Shown in pieces: positions 53,722-61,712 of a stretch of 64,000 nucleotides of DNA (position 1 is the first letter of the stretch; each line of letters starts with the position of its first letter). The notes under the pieces are model-generated. The model had not been told where the DNA came from. It searched no databases and saw only the letters and a list, made by a program, of their open reading frames with translations. The translations under genes were made by a program, and so were the position numbers. The DNA is from CAYXVF01 sp964468125 (GTDB lineage Bacteria > Myxococcota > XYA12-FULL-58-9 > CAYXVF01): the NCBI GenBank assembly GCA_964468125.1, contig CAYXVF010000008.1, forward strand, positions 30,573-94,572, in the 5' to 3' direction.

Positions 53722-53913
53722 ACTGTCGAGACGTACACCGTGCGCCGTCATCCGACAGAGACTCAGGCGCTAGTCTAGAGGGACCACTCACCACCGCAAG
53801 AAATCGGCAAAAAGCGCATCCCCACCGACTGAGTGTAGCAATCCAGCGCCGTTGATGGGTGCAAGGGAGTGTGAGAAGAGATAGGCGGGCACATGGGTCG
53901 GGGCGATTGAACG

Positions 53914-54345
53914 ATGAAGGTAGGCTCCAGAGCGGATTACGGGCTCCGCGCGACGGTTTATCTGGCCTCCTTGCCCGACCAAGACGCGCCGCAACAGATC
54001 TCGGTGATCGCCAAGCGACAGGCGATCCCGGAGGACTACCTCCGCCAGCTTCTCACCCAGTTGCGCGCCGCGGGCCTCGTGAGAAGCGTTCGCGGTCCCC
54101 ATGGCGGTTATATGCTCGCGCGCAGCCCCTCGGAAATCACCATGGGCGAGGTGATCGAGGTCCTCGAAGGACCCCCGGAAAAGATGCGATGCAACCATCT
54201 CGAGTGCGGTGACCCCCGCTGTCAGCTCCTCGGGGGGTGCGAAATCCGCTCGCGCTGGGGCGAGGCCGTGGACGCAATGACAACCGTTCTGCGCCAGACG
54301 ACGCTAAGCGAGTTGGTCGCGCGGGCTGCGGCCGCGCCATCGTGA
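53914..54345 (+). CDS. Rrf2-family transcriptional regulator with cysteine cluster
   Basis: 143 residues. The winged helix-turn-helix is diagnostic: MKVGSRADYGLRATVYLA, IPEDYLRQLLTQLRAAGLVRSVRGPHGGYMLAR. After the dimer helix lies a cluster RCNHLECGDPRCQLLGGC, spacing C-x4-C-x4-C-x5-C, comparable to but not the same as the C-x5-C-x5-C of IscR; an Fe-S cluster is therefore likely, sensing redox, oxygen or nitric oxide. The gene is divergent from pilM, so it could control the pilus operon; no isc or suf gene is adjacent. An unknown acidic protein gene follows after 40 bases. Confidence 0.92.
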   Translation: MKVGSRADYGLRATVYLASLPDQDAPQQISVIAKRQAIPEDYLRQLLTQLRAAGLVRSVRGPHGGYMLARSPSEITMGEVIEVLEGPPEKMRCNHLECGDPRCQLLGGCEIRSRWGEAVDAMTTVLRQTTLSELVARAAAAPS

Positions 54346-54385
54346 ATCTTGTTCTTCGACCGCGATTCGAGCGAGACTAAACGGC

Positions 54386-55411
54386 ATGTCCGAGGAGAAG
54401 AGCGCCCGCGACCAGCTGGTCGGCGAGGTCATGGGCCTCGGCGTCGACGACATTCTCGCCCTGTGCTACAGCTTTCAGCACACCGGTGCGAGCGACCGTA
54501 GCGGCGAGCGCCTTCGGCTCTACGTCGACGTGCTCCGGCGACGCGGTGGCCAGCGCGCCCAGTTCGCGAGCTGCCTAATCTGCTTCGATCTCGCGCGTCA
54601 GGGCGACCCTTCGTTCCAATCGGAGTTCGCGCTCTTGGCGGACACGATGCGTACCCTTGCCGAGGACGAGCAGTTCGTCACGTCCCTCATCGGAGAAGAT
54701 CCCTACCTGAGCTTCGTCTGGGAGCTCTGCCAAGCGCAGCTCGACGAGATGGATCCACGCCTGAACGGTGACGCGCTCTTCGAGCAGACCAGCGGCGGCA
54801 TCACCGACCTCGGTGACGTCGAAGAGATCGTCACCTTTGATCTCCTGAGCGACGACGACTTCGTCGAGGACTTCGACATCACGATCGAGAACGCCGCGAT
54901 GTGGCGTGAGTTCGACGAGGCGGTCGAGCGTTTTTTGGGCGGCACGGTTGGGGTACCGGTCTACGATCCGGAGGCGGGTTTTCGTCTCCACAACAGCGGG
55001 GACATCGAACGACTCGAGCAGTTCATTCAGACCCTCGACTCTCTGCGCGAGTTCGTGCCGCTGGCCCGGGGGTTTCGAGCGCTCGCCCTCTTGTTCTATG
55101 GCACGCACCTGCGCAGCAAATCCTTGTTCGGGACCCTCAACGAGCGCAAGCAGGCGCTCCTGCGTGCCGGGCTCGACGAATTCGTGGAGAGCGCCGAAGA
55201 GGTCTGGAAGGTCGCCGGTGTGTTCGGTCAGCTCCACGCGGCCCCGGATGCCTGGTGCCGCATCGTCGACGTGGTTGCGGATTACGCGGCCTGGAAGGGC
55301 GAAGACCCGCAAAACCTCGAGAAAGGTGCCGCCCACTACGCGGCGGTCGAGCGCCTCGTCGAACGGCAGCCGCGGCTGATGCAAAACCGCCGCATGGGGG
55401 CCCGGGAGTGA
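54386..55411 (+). CDS. Acidic soluble protein, unknown function
   Basis: 341 residues, no signal peptide or membrane helix. The N-terminal ~110 residues are helical (VDVLRRRGGQRAQFASCLICFDLARQ); ~125-165 is a very acidic loop (DVEEIVTFDLLSDDDFVEDFD), and ~165-335 is a helical domain with several Trp residues. Cysteines are scattered and not in a metal motif. I do not recognise a family. It follows the Rrf2 gene by 40 bases and is likely co-transcribed, so it may be under the same redox control. Codon usage and composition match its neighbours, so it is a normal resident gene. Confidence 0.75.
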   Translation: MSEEKSARDQLVGEVMGLGVDDILALCYSFQHTGASDRSGERLRLYVDVLRRRGGQRAQFASCLICFDLARQGDPSFQSEFALLADTMRTLAEDEQFVTSLIGEDPYLSFVWELCQAQLDEMDPRLNGDALFEQTSGGITDLGDVEEIVTFDLLSDDDFVEDFDITIENAAMWREFDEAVERFLGGTVGVPVYDPEAGFRLHNSGDIERLEQFIQTLDSLREFVPLARGFRALALLFYGTHLRSKSLFGTLNERKQALLRAGLDEFVESAEEVWKVAGVFGQLHAAPDAWCRIVDVVADYAAWKGEDPQNLEKGAAHYAAVERLVERQPRLMQNRRMGARE

Positions 55412-55416
55412 GCTAG

Positions 55417-55554
55417 ATGGTCGAAACCTGAACCCGTTCGCAGACCGCCGGTCCAACCCAGTGCGACGCACCCGAGCCGCTGGGCCTGGAATGCAGCTAC
55501 GAAGGTGAGCCGTGCGCTACCTGTGCCTGGGGCTACCCGTCGGGCCTTTGGTAG
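55417..55554 (+). other. Short cysteine-rich reading frame with an in-frame TGA (remnant or recoded)
   Basis: ATG 55417 has GGGAG about 9 bases upstream. The fifth codon is TGA (55429-55431); the same frame then runs to TAG 55552-55554 and encodes a protein-like segment with five Cys (TQCDAPEP, LECSYEGEPCATCAWGYP). No other start codon opens this frame after the TGA in a useful position. Possible readings: decayed gene fragment, sequencing error at the TGA, or selenocysteine recoding. No strong SECIS-type hairpin is evident (only a 4-bp GACC/GGTC stem). It fills part of the 184-base convergent gap. Confidence 0.25.
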
Positions 55555-55583
55555 AAGACGATCCGTCCGGGCCGCCCGTCTTC
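55554..55583. terminator. Candidate bidirectional terminator hairpin
   Basis: GAAGACG (55554-55560) pairs with CGTCTTC (55577-55583) around a GC-rich 16-base loop, just beyond the 3' end of the convergent kinase gene. No clear T-run follows. Confidence 0.4.
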
Positions 55584-55595
55584 TGGCTCGACTCT

Positions 55596-56783
55596 CTAGC
55601 CTTGGTATTTGAGGTAGTGGGCGACGATTTCCGTCGCGATCTGACCCGGTGACTTGCCCGATTTCTTGGCGAGGCGCTCGAGCACCGCCATTTGCTGGCC
55701 ACTCAGAGCGAGGCCCATCGGGGCGCCGCCGTTGGATTCGACGACGATCGCCGACTCCGTGAGCTCGACGAGGCCGCTTTCCTTCGGCGGTGGCGGTGGC
55801 GGCGGCGTCTCGCGGAGGACCGGTTGAGGCGTTTGTTGACGAGCGCGTCGTTCCTGCTCTTTCTCGATGTCATCACGAAACAGCTGCTTCATGAAGTTCG
55901 ACAGGTGCACGTTGCTCGGGCTGAATTCGTGGCCGGAGAGGAACTGGTCGATGTCGTACTGCATGTCGAAGGCGGACTGGTAGCGCTTCTTGCGGTCCTT
56001 CTCGAGGCCTTTCATCAGGATGGTCTCCACCTCGTCCGGGACGTCTTCGCGAAAGTAGCTCGGCGGGTAGATTTTTCCTTCGATGATGTTGTTCATGATG
56101 GCGAGGTCGTTGTCGCCGCTGAATAGCTTGAGGCCCGTGAGGCATTCGTAAAGCACCACGGACAGCGAAAAGATGTCAGAGCGGTGATCCAAGTCTTTCC
56201 CCATCACCTGTTCTGGGGACATGTAGACCAGCTTGCCCTTTACCTCGCCCGCCTTGGTTTCGTGGATCTGAGTGGCGGCCTTTGCGATGCCAAAATCGAG
56301 GATCTTGACGGTCCCGGTCCAGGCGACCCTGATGTTCTCCGGCGACACGTCGCGATGGACGATGTGCAGCGGTTTGCCGTGCGCGTCGGTCTTTGTGTGG
56401 GCCCAGTAGAGCGCCTCGCACACGTGCGACGCGACCTTCACCGCGTATTCGATGGGAAAGGGAATCTCGAGCTTCTTCGCGCGCGGAATGATCGCCGAGA
56501 GGTCCTTGCCTGCGATGTACTCCATCGCGATGAAGTAAGAGTCACTGATCTTCCCCAGGTCATAGATCGTGACGATGTTCGGATGACTCAGTTGCGCTGC
56601 GAGCTTGGCTTCGCCGAGGAACATGTTCACGAAGGAGGGCGTGGCGCTCAAGTGGGGTCGGATCCGCTTGATCACGATGTCCTTCTCAAAGCCCTCCACG
56701 CCGGTGTGGCGGGCGAGAAAGACCTCGGCCATTCCCCCGATCCCGATCTGCTCCAGCAGTTGATAGCTCCCGAATCTCTCCAT
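55596..56783 (-). CDS. Cytoplasmic Ser/Thr protein kinase with ribbon-helix-helix-like C-terminus
   Basis: 395 residues. The kinase domain (~5-285) has the Gly-rich loop IGIGGMAEVFLAR, the Lys in DIVIKRI, HRDVSPEN, DFGIAK and YMSPEQV. In the catalytic loop the usual Lys of HRDxKxxN is Ser, a variation common in myxobacterial kinases; the Asp is kept, so activity is still likely. A Pro/Gln-rich linker (~305-335) leads to a C-terminal segment MAVLERLAKKSGKSPGQIATEIVAHYL with the pattern of a ribbon-helix-helix DNA-binding unit. No transmembrane helix is present. It is convergent with the gene at 54386 and divergent from the CYTH gene. Confidence 0.9.
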   Translation of the reverse strand: MERFGSYQLLEQIGIGGMAEVFLARHTGVEGFEKDIVIKRIRPHLSATPSFVNMFLGEAKLAAQLSHPNIVTIYDLGKISDSYFIAMEYIAGKDLSAIIPRAKKLEIPFPIEYAVKVASHVCEALYWAHTKTDAHGKPLHIVHRDVSPENIRVAWTGTVKILDFGIAKAATQIHETKAGEVKGKLVYMSPEQVMGKDLDHRSDIFSLSVVLYECLTGLKLFSGDNDLAIMNNIIEGKIYPPSYFREDVPDEVETILMKGLEKDRKKRYQSAFDMQYDIDQFLSGHEFSPSNVHLSNFMKQLFRDDIEKEQERRARQQTPQPVLRETPPPPPPPKESGLVELTESAIVVESNGGAPMGLALSGQQMAVLERLAKKSGKSPGQIATEIVAHYLKYQG

Positions 56784-56896
56784 CGCCGCCCTACATCATC
56801 GCAGATCGTGCGCGGTCAAGCATCTCCTCTCGCATGCGAGCGCCGATTCCGGCCCCGCCCTTGCCCCGAGCGGTTGGAGGACGCACATAGAGCCGC

Positions 56897-57529
56897 ATGG
56901 CTGAGGAAGTGGAGCTCAAGCTCCGGCTTGAAAATATAGAGGAACGCGACCGGATTGCAGCTGCCCTCGGGAATCGCGTGGCACGGGTCGAGCAGGCCAA
57001 CGTCTACTTCGACACGGAGGACGATGCACTGGCGCGCCATCGCTGGGCGGTTCGGGTTCGACACCAAGACGACAAGACCGTTCTGACGCTGAAAGGCGAA
57101 GGCAGTGAAGACGGAGACTTCACGATTCGTCTCGAGCTCGAGAAGCGGCTGCCGGAAGGTGCCTGGCCCAAGGTGATTCGCAACGAGCTCGATGTTGCGG
57201 GCGAAGTCCGCGCCTTGCTCGACGAACACGGTCATGCGCTGCCCGCGGATGCGGACCTCGATGGACTCGAAAAGCTCGGGCTCGTCTCGAACGTTCGCAG
57301 TATCTACGCTCTTCCGGGCACGCCCCTCCTCGTCGAGCTCGACGAGACCGAGTACCCGGACTTCAGCCTGCACTACGAAGCGGAGCTCGAAGTTCCCGCA
57401 GAGGAAGATCGCAGGGCGGCGATCTCGTCGCTCCGGGAAGTTTTTGACCGGGCCGGGGTGCCCTGGAGACCCTCGAGCGAGTCCAAGTACGCACGTTTTC
57501 GGGCGGTCCTCGCCAGCATGGGCGTCTGA
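56897..57529 (+). CDS. CYTH-domain phosphatase / adenylate-cyclase-like protein
   Basis: 210 residues forming one CYTH tunnel-fold domain. It starts with EVELKLRL, the ExExK signature that binds metal and triphosphate, followed by YFDTEDDALARHRWAVRVRHQ and LTLKGEG with alternating basic residues, then ELDETEYPDFSLHYEAELEV with the paired acidic metal ligands. The family hydrolyses inorganic triphosphate or thiamine triphosphate, and a few members make cAMP. The length favours a simple triphosphatase. It lies between the divergent kinase and the convergent CapA-like gene (10-base gap) and seems to be a single-gene unit. Confidence 0.9.
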   Translation: MAEEVELKLRLENIEERDRIAAALGNRVARVEQANVYFDTEDDALARHRWAVRVRHQDDKTVLTLKGEGSEDGDFTIRLELEKRLPEGAWPKVIRNELDVAGEVRALLDEHGHALPADADLDGLEKLGLVSNVRSIYALPGTPLLVELDETEYPDFSLHYEAELEVPAEEDRRAAISSLREVFDRAGVPWRPSSESKYARFRAVLASMGV

Positions 57530-57539
57530 GCGTCGCCCG

Positions 57540-59099
57540 TCAGTACACGATGCTCGCGACCGGACTGCGTTCGGACGCCGGACGCTTCCATTCACCGTTC
57601 TTGTCGAATAGCGGGTCGCCAAAATCATCTTCGCTCAGGCGGCGCACCTCACGAATCGCGCGGCGCTTCTTGTCCTTCACCGGTTTGCCTGGGTCTACGA
57701 TCACCACAGGGTTGAGCTTCGCGGAGAGGGCGACACCATTCGGTGCGATCTGCACGTGCGCCACAGTCGACCAACCGAGGTTCCGCGAGAGGTTGAATGT
57801 CTTGTAGCTCGAAAAGTTTCCGAGCGAATAGGCGATGAAGCGACCTTTGTAGATCTCCATGCCGCGCAATACGTGCGGTCCGTGCCCGAATACGAGGTCC
57901 GCGCCAGCGTCGACCATCGTGTGAGCGAGCTCGTAAACGTTGCCGCGGTTCTCACCGTAAAAGGTCTCGGTCTCCTTGGGCACGTGATTCGCGCTAGCGC
58001 CTTCCGCGCCTCCATGAAACGAGGCGACGACGATGTCGTGACTGCGAGCGACGTCCGCGATGACTTTCCGCGCAACGTCGATCTGCTGAACGCGATAGAC
58101 GCCACCGCCAGTAGAAAAGGCGACCATCCCGATCCGCAGACCCTTCACCTCTTTCGTGGCGATCACCCCGACTGGTCCTGAGTAGACGATCCCACGCGCA
58201 TCGAGGGCTGCCATCGTCGATTCGCGGCCCGCCTGCCCAAAATCACCGGCGTGATTGTTGGCGATGCTCATCATGTCGAAGCCGGCGTCTTTCAACAGGT
58301 CGGCATGGCTCGTGGGCACCCGAAAAGCGAAACACTTGGTGGAGCGCGGGCCGCATTTGCTGCTGTCCCCGCCATCGGCTAGCGCTTGCTCCAGATTACC
58401 AAAGGTGACGTCTGCGTCCTGGAGCCAGTCCTTCACCCCGTCGAAATAGCCCGCGCCGTCGTCGGGCGGGAGCACCGAGCGATGCTCGGGCCACGCGCGG
58501 CCGGTCTGCACATCGCCCACGGCTGCGAAAGTGAGTATGGGACCGTCATAGGGCTCGAGCTCGGGCTCGGGAAGCATACCAGGGTCCGGGAGCTTGCTGA
58601 GCTTCTCTTTCTGCTCGAAGCGCATTTTGAGCACCGGGTAGTAGGCGTCGAGCTCCGGGTAGTCCGGGTCGAGCTCCCGGAGCGCGTCCCAGGCTTTCAC
58701 CGCCTCTTCGAGTCGATCGAGAACCTGATAGGACCAACCGAGCTCCCAGAGGGCTGCACCGTAGGCTGGGTTGTGCTCGAGCGCTTTCTTGTAGAGCGCT
58801 ATCGCTTCCTCCGCGCCGCCCTCGCCCTTGTCCCGTTGCACGGTCCGCCCCTCTTCCACGAGGCTACGGGCTTTTGCCTGATCCTCTTCGCTCACGACGA
58901 CGGCCTCGGCGGCGGATTCCGTCGTGTCGGCCGGCGCTTCTACACTTTCATCCGTGCTTTCGGCGGCCGGCGCCTCTGCGCTCCCCTCTGCGCCGCTTTC
59001 GCGTGCGGCACCCGGCGCTGCGGCTGGAGCTTGATTCTTCGGAGCACCGCACGCAGCGGCGACGACGGACAGGAGGGCGGTGAGAGCGAATATGCGCAT
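57540..59099 (-). CDS. Lipoprotein with TPR region and CapA-like phosphoesterase domain
   Basis: 519 residues. MRIFALTALLSVVAAAC is a lipoprotein signal. An Ala/Glu/Pro-rich linker (~20-75) precedes two TPR-like repeats (~90-150, EEAIALYKKALEHNPAYGAALWELGWSYQ). Residues ~190-500 match the PGA_cap/CapA metallophosphoesterase-like fold: AAVGDVQTGR, FGNLEQALA, SIANNHAGDFG, VASFHGGAEG, VFGHGPHVLRG and YSLGNFSSY, supplying the usual Asp/Asn/His set. CapA relatives act in poly-gamma-glutamate or other polymer handling; the true substrate here is unknown. The gene follows the sensor kinase by 30 bases in the same direction, so it may be co-expressed with it. Confidence 0.9.
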   Translation of the reverse strand: MRIFALTALLSVVAAACGAPKNQAPAAAPGAARESGAEGSAEAPAAESTDESVEAPADTTESAAEAVVVSEEDQAKARSLVEEGRTVQRDKGEGGAEEAIALYKKALEHNPAYGAALWELGWSYQVLDRLEEAVKAWDALRELDPDYPELDAYYPVLKMRFEQKEKLSKLPDPGMLPEPELEPYDGPILTFAAVGDVQTGRAWPEHRSVLPPDDGAGYFDGVKDWLQDADVTFGNLEQALADGGDSSKCGPRSTKCFAFRVPTSHADLLKDAGFDMMSIANNHAGDFGQAGRESTMAALDARGIVYSGPVGVIATKEVKGLRIGMVAFSTGGGVYRVQQIDVARKVIADVARSHDIVVASFHGGAEGASANHVPKETETFYGENRGNVYELAHTMVDAGADLVFGHGPHVLRGMEIYKGRFIAYSLGNFSSYKTFNLSRNLGWSTVAHVQIAPNGVALSAKLNPVVIVDPGKPVKDKKRRAIREVRRLSEDDFGDPLFDKNGEWKRPASERSPVASIVY

Positions 59100-59129
59100 G
59101 CCCCCTGTTAAAAGGGCACGGGCGATCGG

Positions 59130-61331
59130 TCAAGAAGGTCGCACGAGCTCGGGCACGGTCGGTTGCTCATCGTCCGCACTGCTGCCGATGATCGCTGACA
59201 GCGACGGATAGGAGAATTCCTCGTCGTACGGCTCATCCACCGAGGGAGGCGAAATGTTGACGGTGACGGCCTCCCGTCCCTCGAGGTCGACTGCGATCGA
59301 TTCGAGGGCTCGATCCAGGATCTCCTCGGCGCCTTCGCCGTCCTGGCGCTGCTCGTGCTGGCTCTTCGGCACCGGGTGTCGTGCCCACCAGCTCTGTGCT
59401 TCGTGCTCGCTCCAGGCGTGGGCGAGGGGCATGTGGTCGAGAGCGAGAATGAGCTCACGCATGGACGCAGGACGCTCGGCCGGCACTTTTCGCAGACAGC
59501 GCAGAACCAAGCGCTCGAGCTCTTCGCTCAGGGGGTGCTTCAGGTGGATCGACGGTGGCTGGGGCGTATCTTCGAGCTGCTTCTTGTAGATCGAGCGGTT
59601 GTTCTCACCGCGAAACACCGGCGAACCCGTGAGAAGGTAGTAGGCGACACAGCCGAAGGAGTAGACATCCACAGACGGCGAGATCTTGTCCGGGTCGCGA
59701 ATCACTTCCGGAGCCATGTAGGCGGGCGTGCCCACGATCAGTCGCCGGCCACGGTCCGTGCGCTCGACGTCGGTCCGCTCAACGAGCCCGAAGTCGAGCA
59801 CCTTGATGAAGTCACGTTGCCCGCCGCGCTCGGTTACAAAGATGTTGGCGGGCTTGATGTCGCGGTGGACGAGACCCGCGCGGTGCGCTTCATCGAGCGA
59901 GCCCGCAATCTGCCGGAGGAGATGGATGGCCCTCGCCTCGTTGACCGGCCCGAAACGTTTCACCAGCTGCCGAAGGGACAGCCCGCCGAGGTACTCCATC
60001 GCGTAGTAGAAGACCCCGTCGTCCGTACGCCCATAGTCGTAGACGGCGATTGTGTTCGGGTGCGTGAGCTGTGCGGTGAGCTGGACCTCGCGCTCAAATC
60101 GCTCGAACGCGTCGGGGTCCGAGCTCTGCGGCTTCAAGAGCTTGACCGCGGTAGGTCGGCGCAAGAAGGCGTGGCGGGCGCGATAGACTTCCCCCATCCC
60201 CCCGGTGCCGATTCGTTTTTCGAGGGTGTATTGGCCCAGGCGGCGGGCGTGAGAGACCGCTGCGTGAATGCGCGCCTCGTAGCGTCGCTCGAGCATCCAG
60301 GCGACCACGATCGCAACCACGAGGCTCACGGCGATCACGAGTAGGATGAGGTTTCGCTGCCGTTCCAGATCACCGACGAGGTCCGACTGGGGAATGGCCG
60401 CTTGGATCAAGAGCGGGCGAGACGGGCTCAAGGAGAAGCGGCGTGAGCCGCCCCACCACTGGCCGCGATCGCTTTCAAAGCGATAGGCGCTGCGCTCTCG
60501 GGCATCCAGAAGACGGCTCTCGTCCACGGCCGCCCGCAGGAAGGGGACACCGATGACTTCGATCGGTTTGAGCATGGCTGCTCGGGCGGTTTCCGGGTCG
60601 TCAAAGCGAGGATCTCTTGGCAGACCGATGGTGTTGCCATTGTCTGTCAATACGGCTACGGCACCGTTGCGGGTAACATTCAATGATGTCGTGAAGGTCG
60701 AAATGCTGATCAGCGAGAGGTCGATGCCCACCACCCAGTTCGCGCCGTCGTGCCGGTAGCGAGACGAGGCGGTAATGCCAGGGAGCCGAGTGGTAAAGAA
60801 CTCGTAGGGTTCGGTCCAGAAAACATCCCGGGCGCTCGCGAGGGCCAACGCCCCTTTGAACCAAGGGCGAGTGGACGCGCTGTAGTCGGTGTTCTCGGCC
60901 CAGTGCTCGACGACCCGTCCGTCGCGATAGCGGGTCCAGCGGGCGAGCTCGCTCTCCGCGGCGAGTTGACGGACCGCGTAGCTGTTCTCCTCGACGAGCA
61001 CGAAGAGCTCCGCGCCGTCTTCGCGGGTGAACTCGACGCCGGTCACCTCTGAATGGGTTTCCAAGAAGGGCGAGAGCAGCTCGAGGAACGCCGAGGCATC
61101 GTCGAGGTCGAGCAGGCCCGCTTCGCCCCAGGCCTGCATGGCGTGCAGGTGCTGCTCGATCGGACCGAAAAAGCGCTCGAGCGCGGCCTGCGTTCGCTCC
61201 GTGGTTTGCTCGATCACATTACGCGACAGGGTCTCAACGCTGCGCTCGGCGAAATAGATCGCGACCCCGAGGACCGCTCCGGAGGAGAGGACCGTCAGAA
61301 GCACGGTGAATTTCAGCAGCTGCGAGCGCAC
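59130..61331 (-). CDS. Membrane sensor Ser/Thr protein kinase with Cache-like periplasmic domain
   Basis: 733 residues from GTG 61331 (GGAGG upstream). A first membrane helix (~8-28), a periplasmic dCache-like sensor (~35-325, with FTREDGAELFVL and STRPWFKGALA) and a second helix (~327-350) lead to a cytoplasmic kinase domain (~370-640): IGTGGMGEVYRAR, AVKLL, HRDIKPANIFV, DFGLVE and GTPAYMAPEV are all present, so it should be active. The C-terminal ~90 residues are acidic and unstructured. In this arrangement the kinase domain follows the sensor, reversing the common PknB order (kinase first). A small secreted ORF lies 85 bases upstream in the same direction, and capA-like follows; both may be co-transcribed. 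Confidence 0.93.
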   Translation of the reverse strand: MRSQLLKFTVLLTVLSSGAVLGVAIYFAERSVETLSRNVIEQTTERTQAALERFFGPIEQHLHAMQAWGEAGLLDLDDASAFLELLSPFLETHSEVTGVEFTREDGAELFVLVEENSYAVRQLAAESELARWTRYRDGRVVEHWAENTDYSASTRPWFKGALALASARDVFWTEPYEFFTTRLPGITASSRYRHDGANWVVGIDLSLISISTFTTSLNVTRNGAVAVLTDNGNTIGLPRDPRFDDPETARAAMLKPIEVIGVPFLRAAVDESRLLDARERSAYRFESDRGQWWGGSRRFSLSPSRPLLIQAAIPQSDLVGDLERQRNLILLVIAVSLVVAIVVAWMLERRYEARIHAAVSHARRLGQYTLEKRIGTGGMGEVYRARHAFLRRPTAVKLLKPQSSDPDAFERFEREVQLTAQLTHPNTIAVYDYGRTDDGVFYYAMEYLGGLSLRQLVKRFGPVNEARAIHLLRQIAGSLDEAHRAGLVHRDIKPANIFVTERGGQRDFIKVLDFGLVERTDVERTDRGRRLIVGTPAYMAPEVIRDPDKISPSVDVYSFGCVAYYLLTGSPVFRGENNRSIYKKQLEDTPQPPSIHLKHPLSEELERLVLRCLRKVPAERPASMRELILALDHMPLAHAWSEHEAQSWWARHPVPKSQHEQRQDGEGAEEILDRALESIAVDLEGREAVTVNISPPSVDEPYDEEFSYPSLSAIIGSSADDEQPTVPELVRPS

Positions 61332-61416
61332 ACGAGGCCTCCGTTATCGTTCACGAAGGTTCTCGGCGGATCACCGTCGAGGGTTTCCTGAATCGATAAG
61401 AACGGCGTTTCCTCGG

Positions 61417-61563
61417 TCAAAACACCGCGGGCACCTCGCTGGGGAGCGCCGCGTGGCCCGGCCGCGGCTCTGGCCCATCGGCGCACGGATGGGGCCATGT
61501 GCTCCAGGCGAGGCTGAACAGAAGGAACGCGGCGTAGGCCATGGCATGTCGGATCGGCATCAT
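61417..61563 (-). CDS. Small secreted peptide ORF (48 residues)
   Basis: The ORF runs from tandem ATG codons (61563-61558) to TGA at 61419-61417. AGGAGGA, an excellent ribosome site, lies 9 bases upstream. Residues 4-20 are a short hydrophobic signal-like segment (IRHAMAYAAFLLFSLAW), followed by a Pro-rich tail with one Cys and several His/Glu. No family is recognisable at this size. A GCAACC-N17-GTCCTA element is correctly placed ahead of it, matching the one before the ECF sigma gene on the other strand. The sensor-kinase gene follows 85 bases later. It could be a secreted signal or a regulator of the kinase. Confidence 0.55.
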   Translation of the reverse strand: MMPIRHAMAYAAFLLFSLAWSTWPHPCADGPEPRPGHAALPSEVPAVF

Positions 61564-61588
61564 CGTCTTCGGTCCTCCTGCGTTCTCC

Positions 61589-61617
61589 TAGGACTTCCGC
61601 GATGCTCTACCGGTTGC
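61589..61617 (-). promoter_or_regulatory. Candidate ECF-sigma promoter for the small secreted ORF
   Basis: On the minus strand, GCAACC (61617-61612), 17 bases, then GTCCTA (61594-61589). It has the same -35 hexamer, spacing and GTC core as the element in front of the sigma gene. Confidence 0.45.
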
Positions 61618-61665
61618 CCGCTCGCCGTGACTTTCTCTCCCTGTCTCCCGGCCGGTTTTTTTCAG

Positions 61666-61694
61666 GCAACCTTGTTCGCAGGGATTGGGTCTGA
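61666..61694 (+). promoter_or_regulatory. Candidate autoregulatory ECF-sigma promoter
   Basis: GCAACC (61666-61671), 17 bases, then GTCTGA (61689-61694), resembling sigmaE-type AAC/TCTGA promoters. Transcription would start near 61700, which favours ATG 61713 over the TTG at 61695 as the sigma-gene start. Confidence 0.5.
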
Positions 61695-61712
61695 TTGAGC
61701 GGCACGGACGCA

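Noticed and set aside
55429..55480. Selenocysteine insertion element after the TGA
   Set aside because: Only a 4-bp stem is visible and no Sec motif such as CxxU; insufficient to call a selenoprotein.
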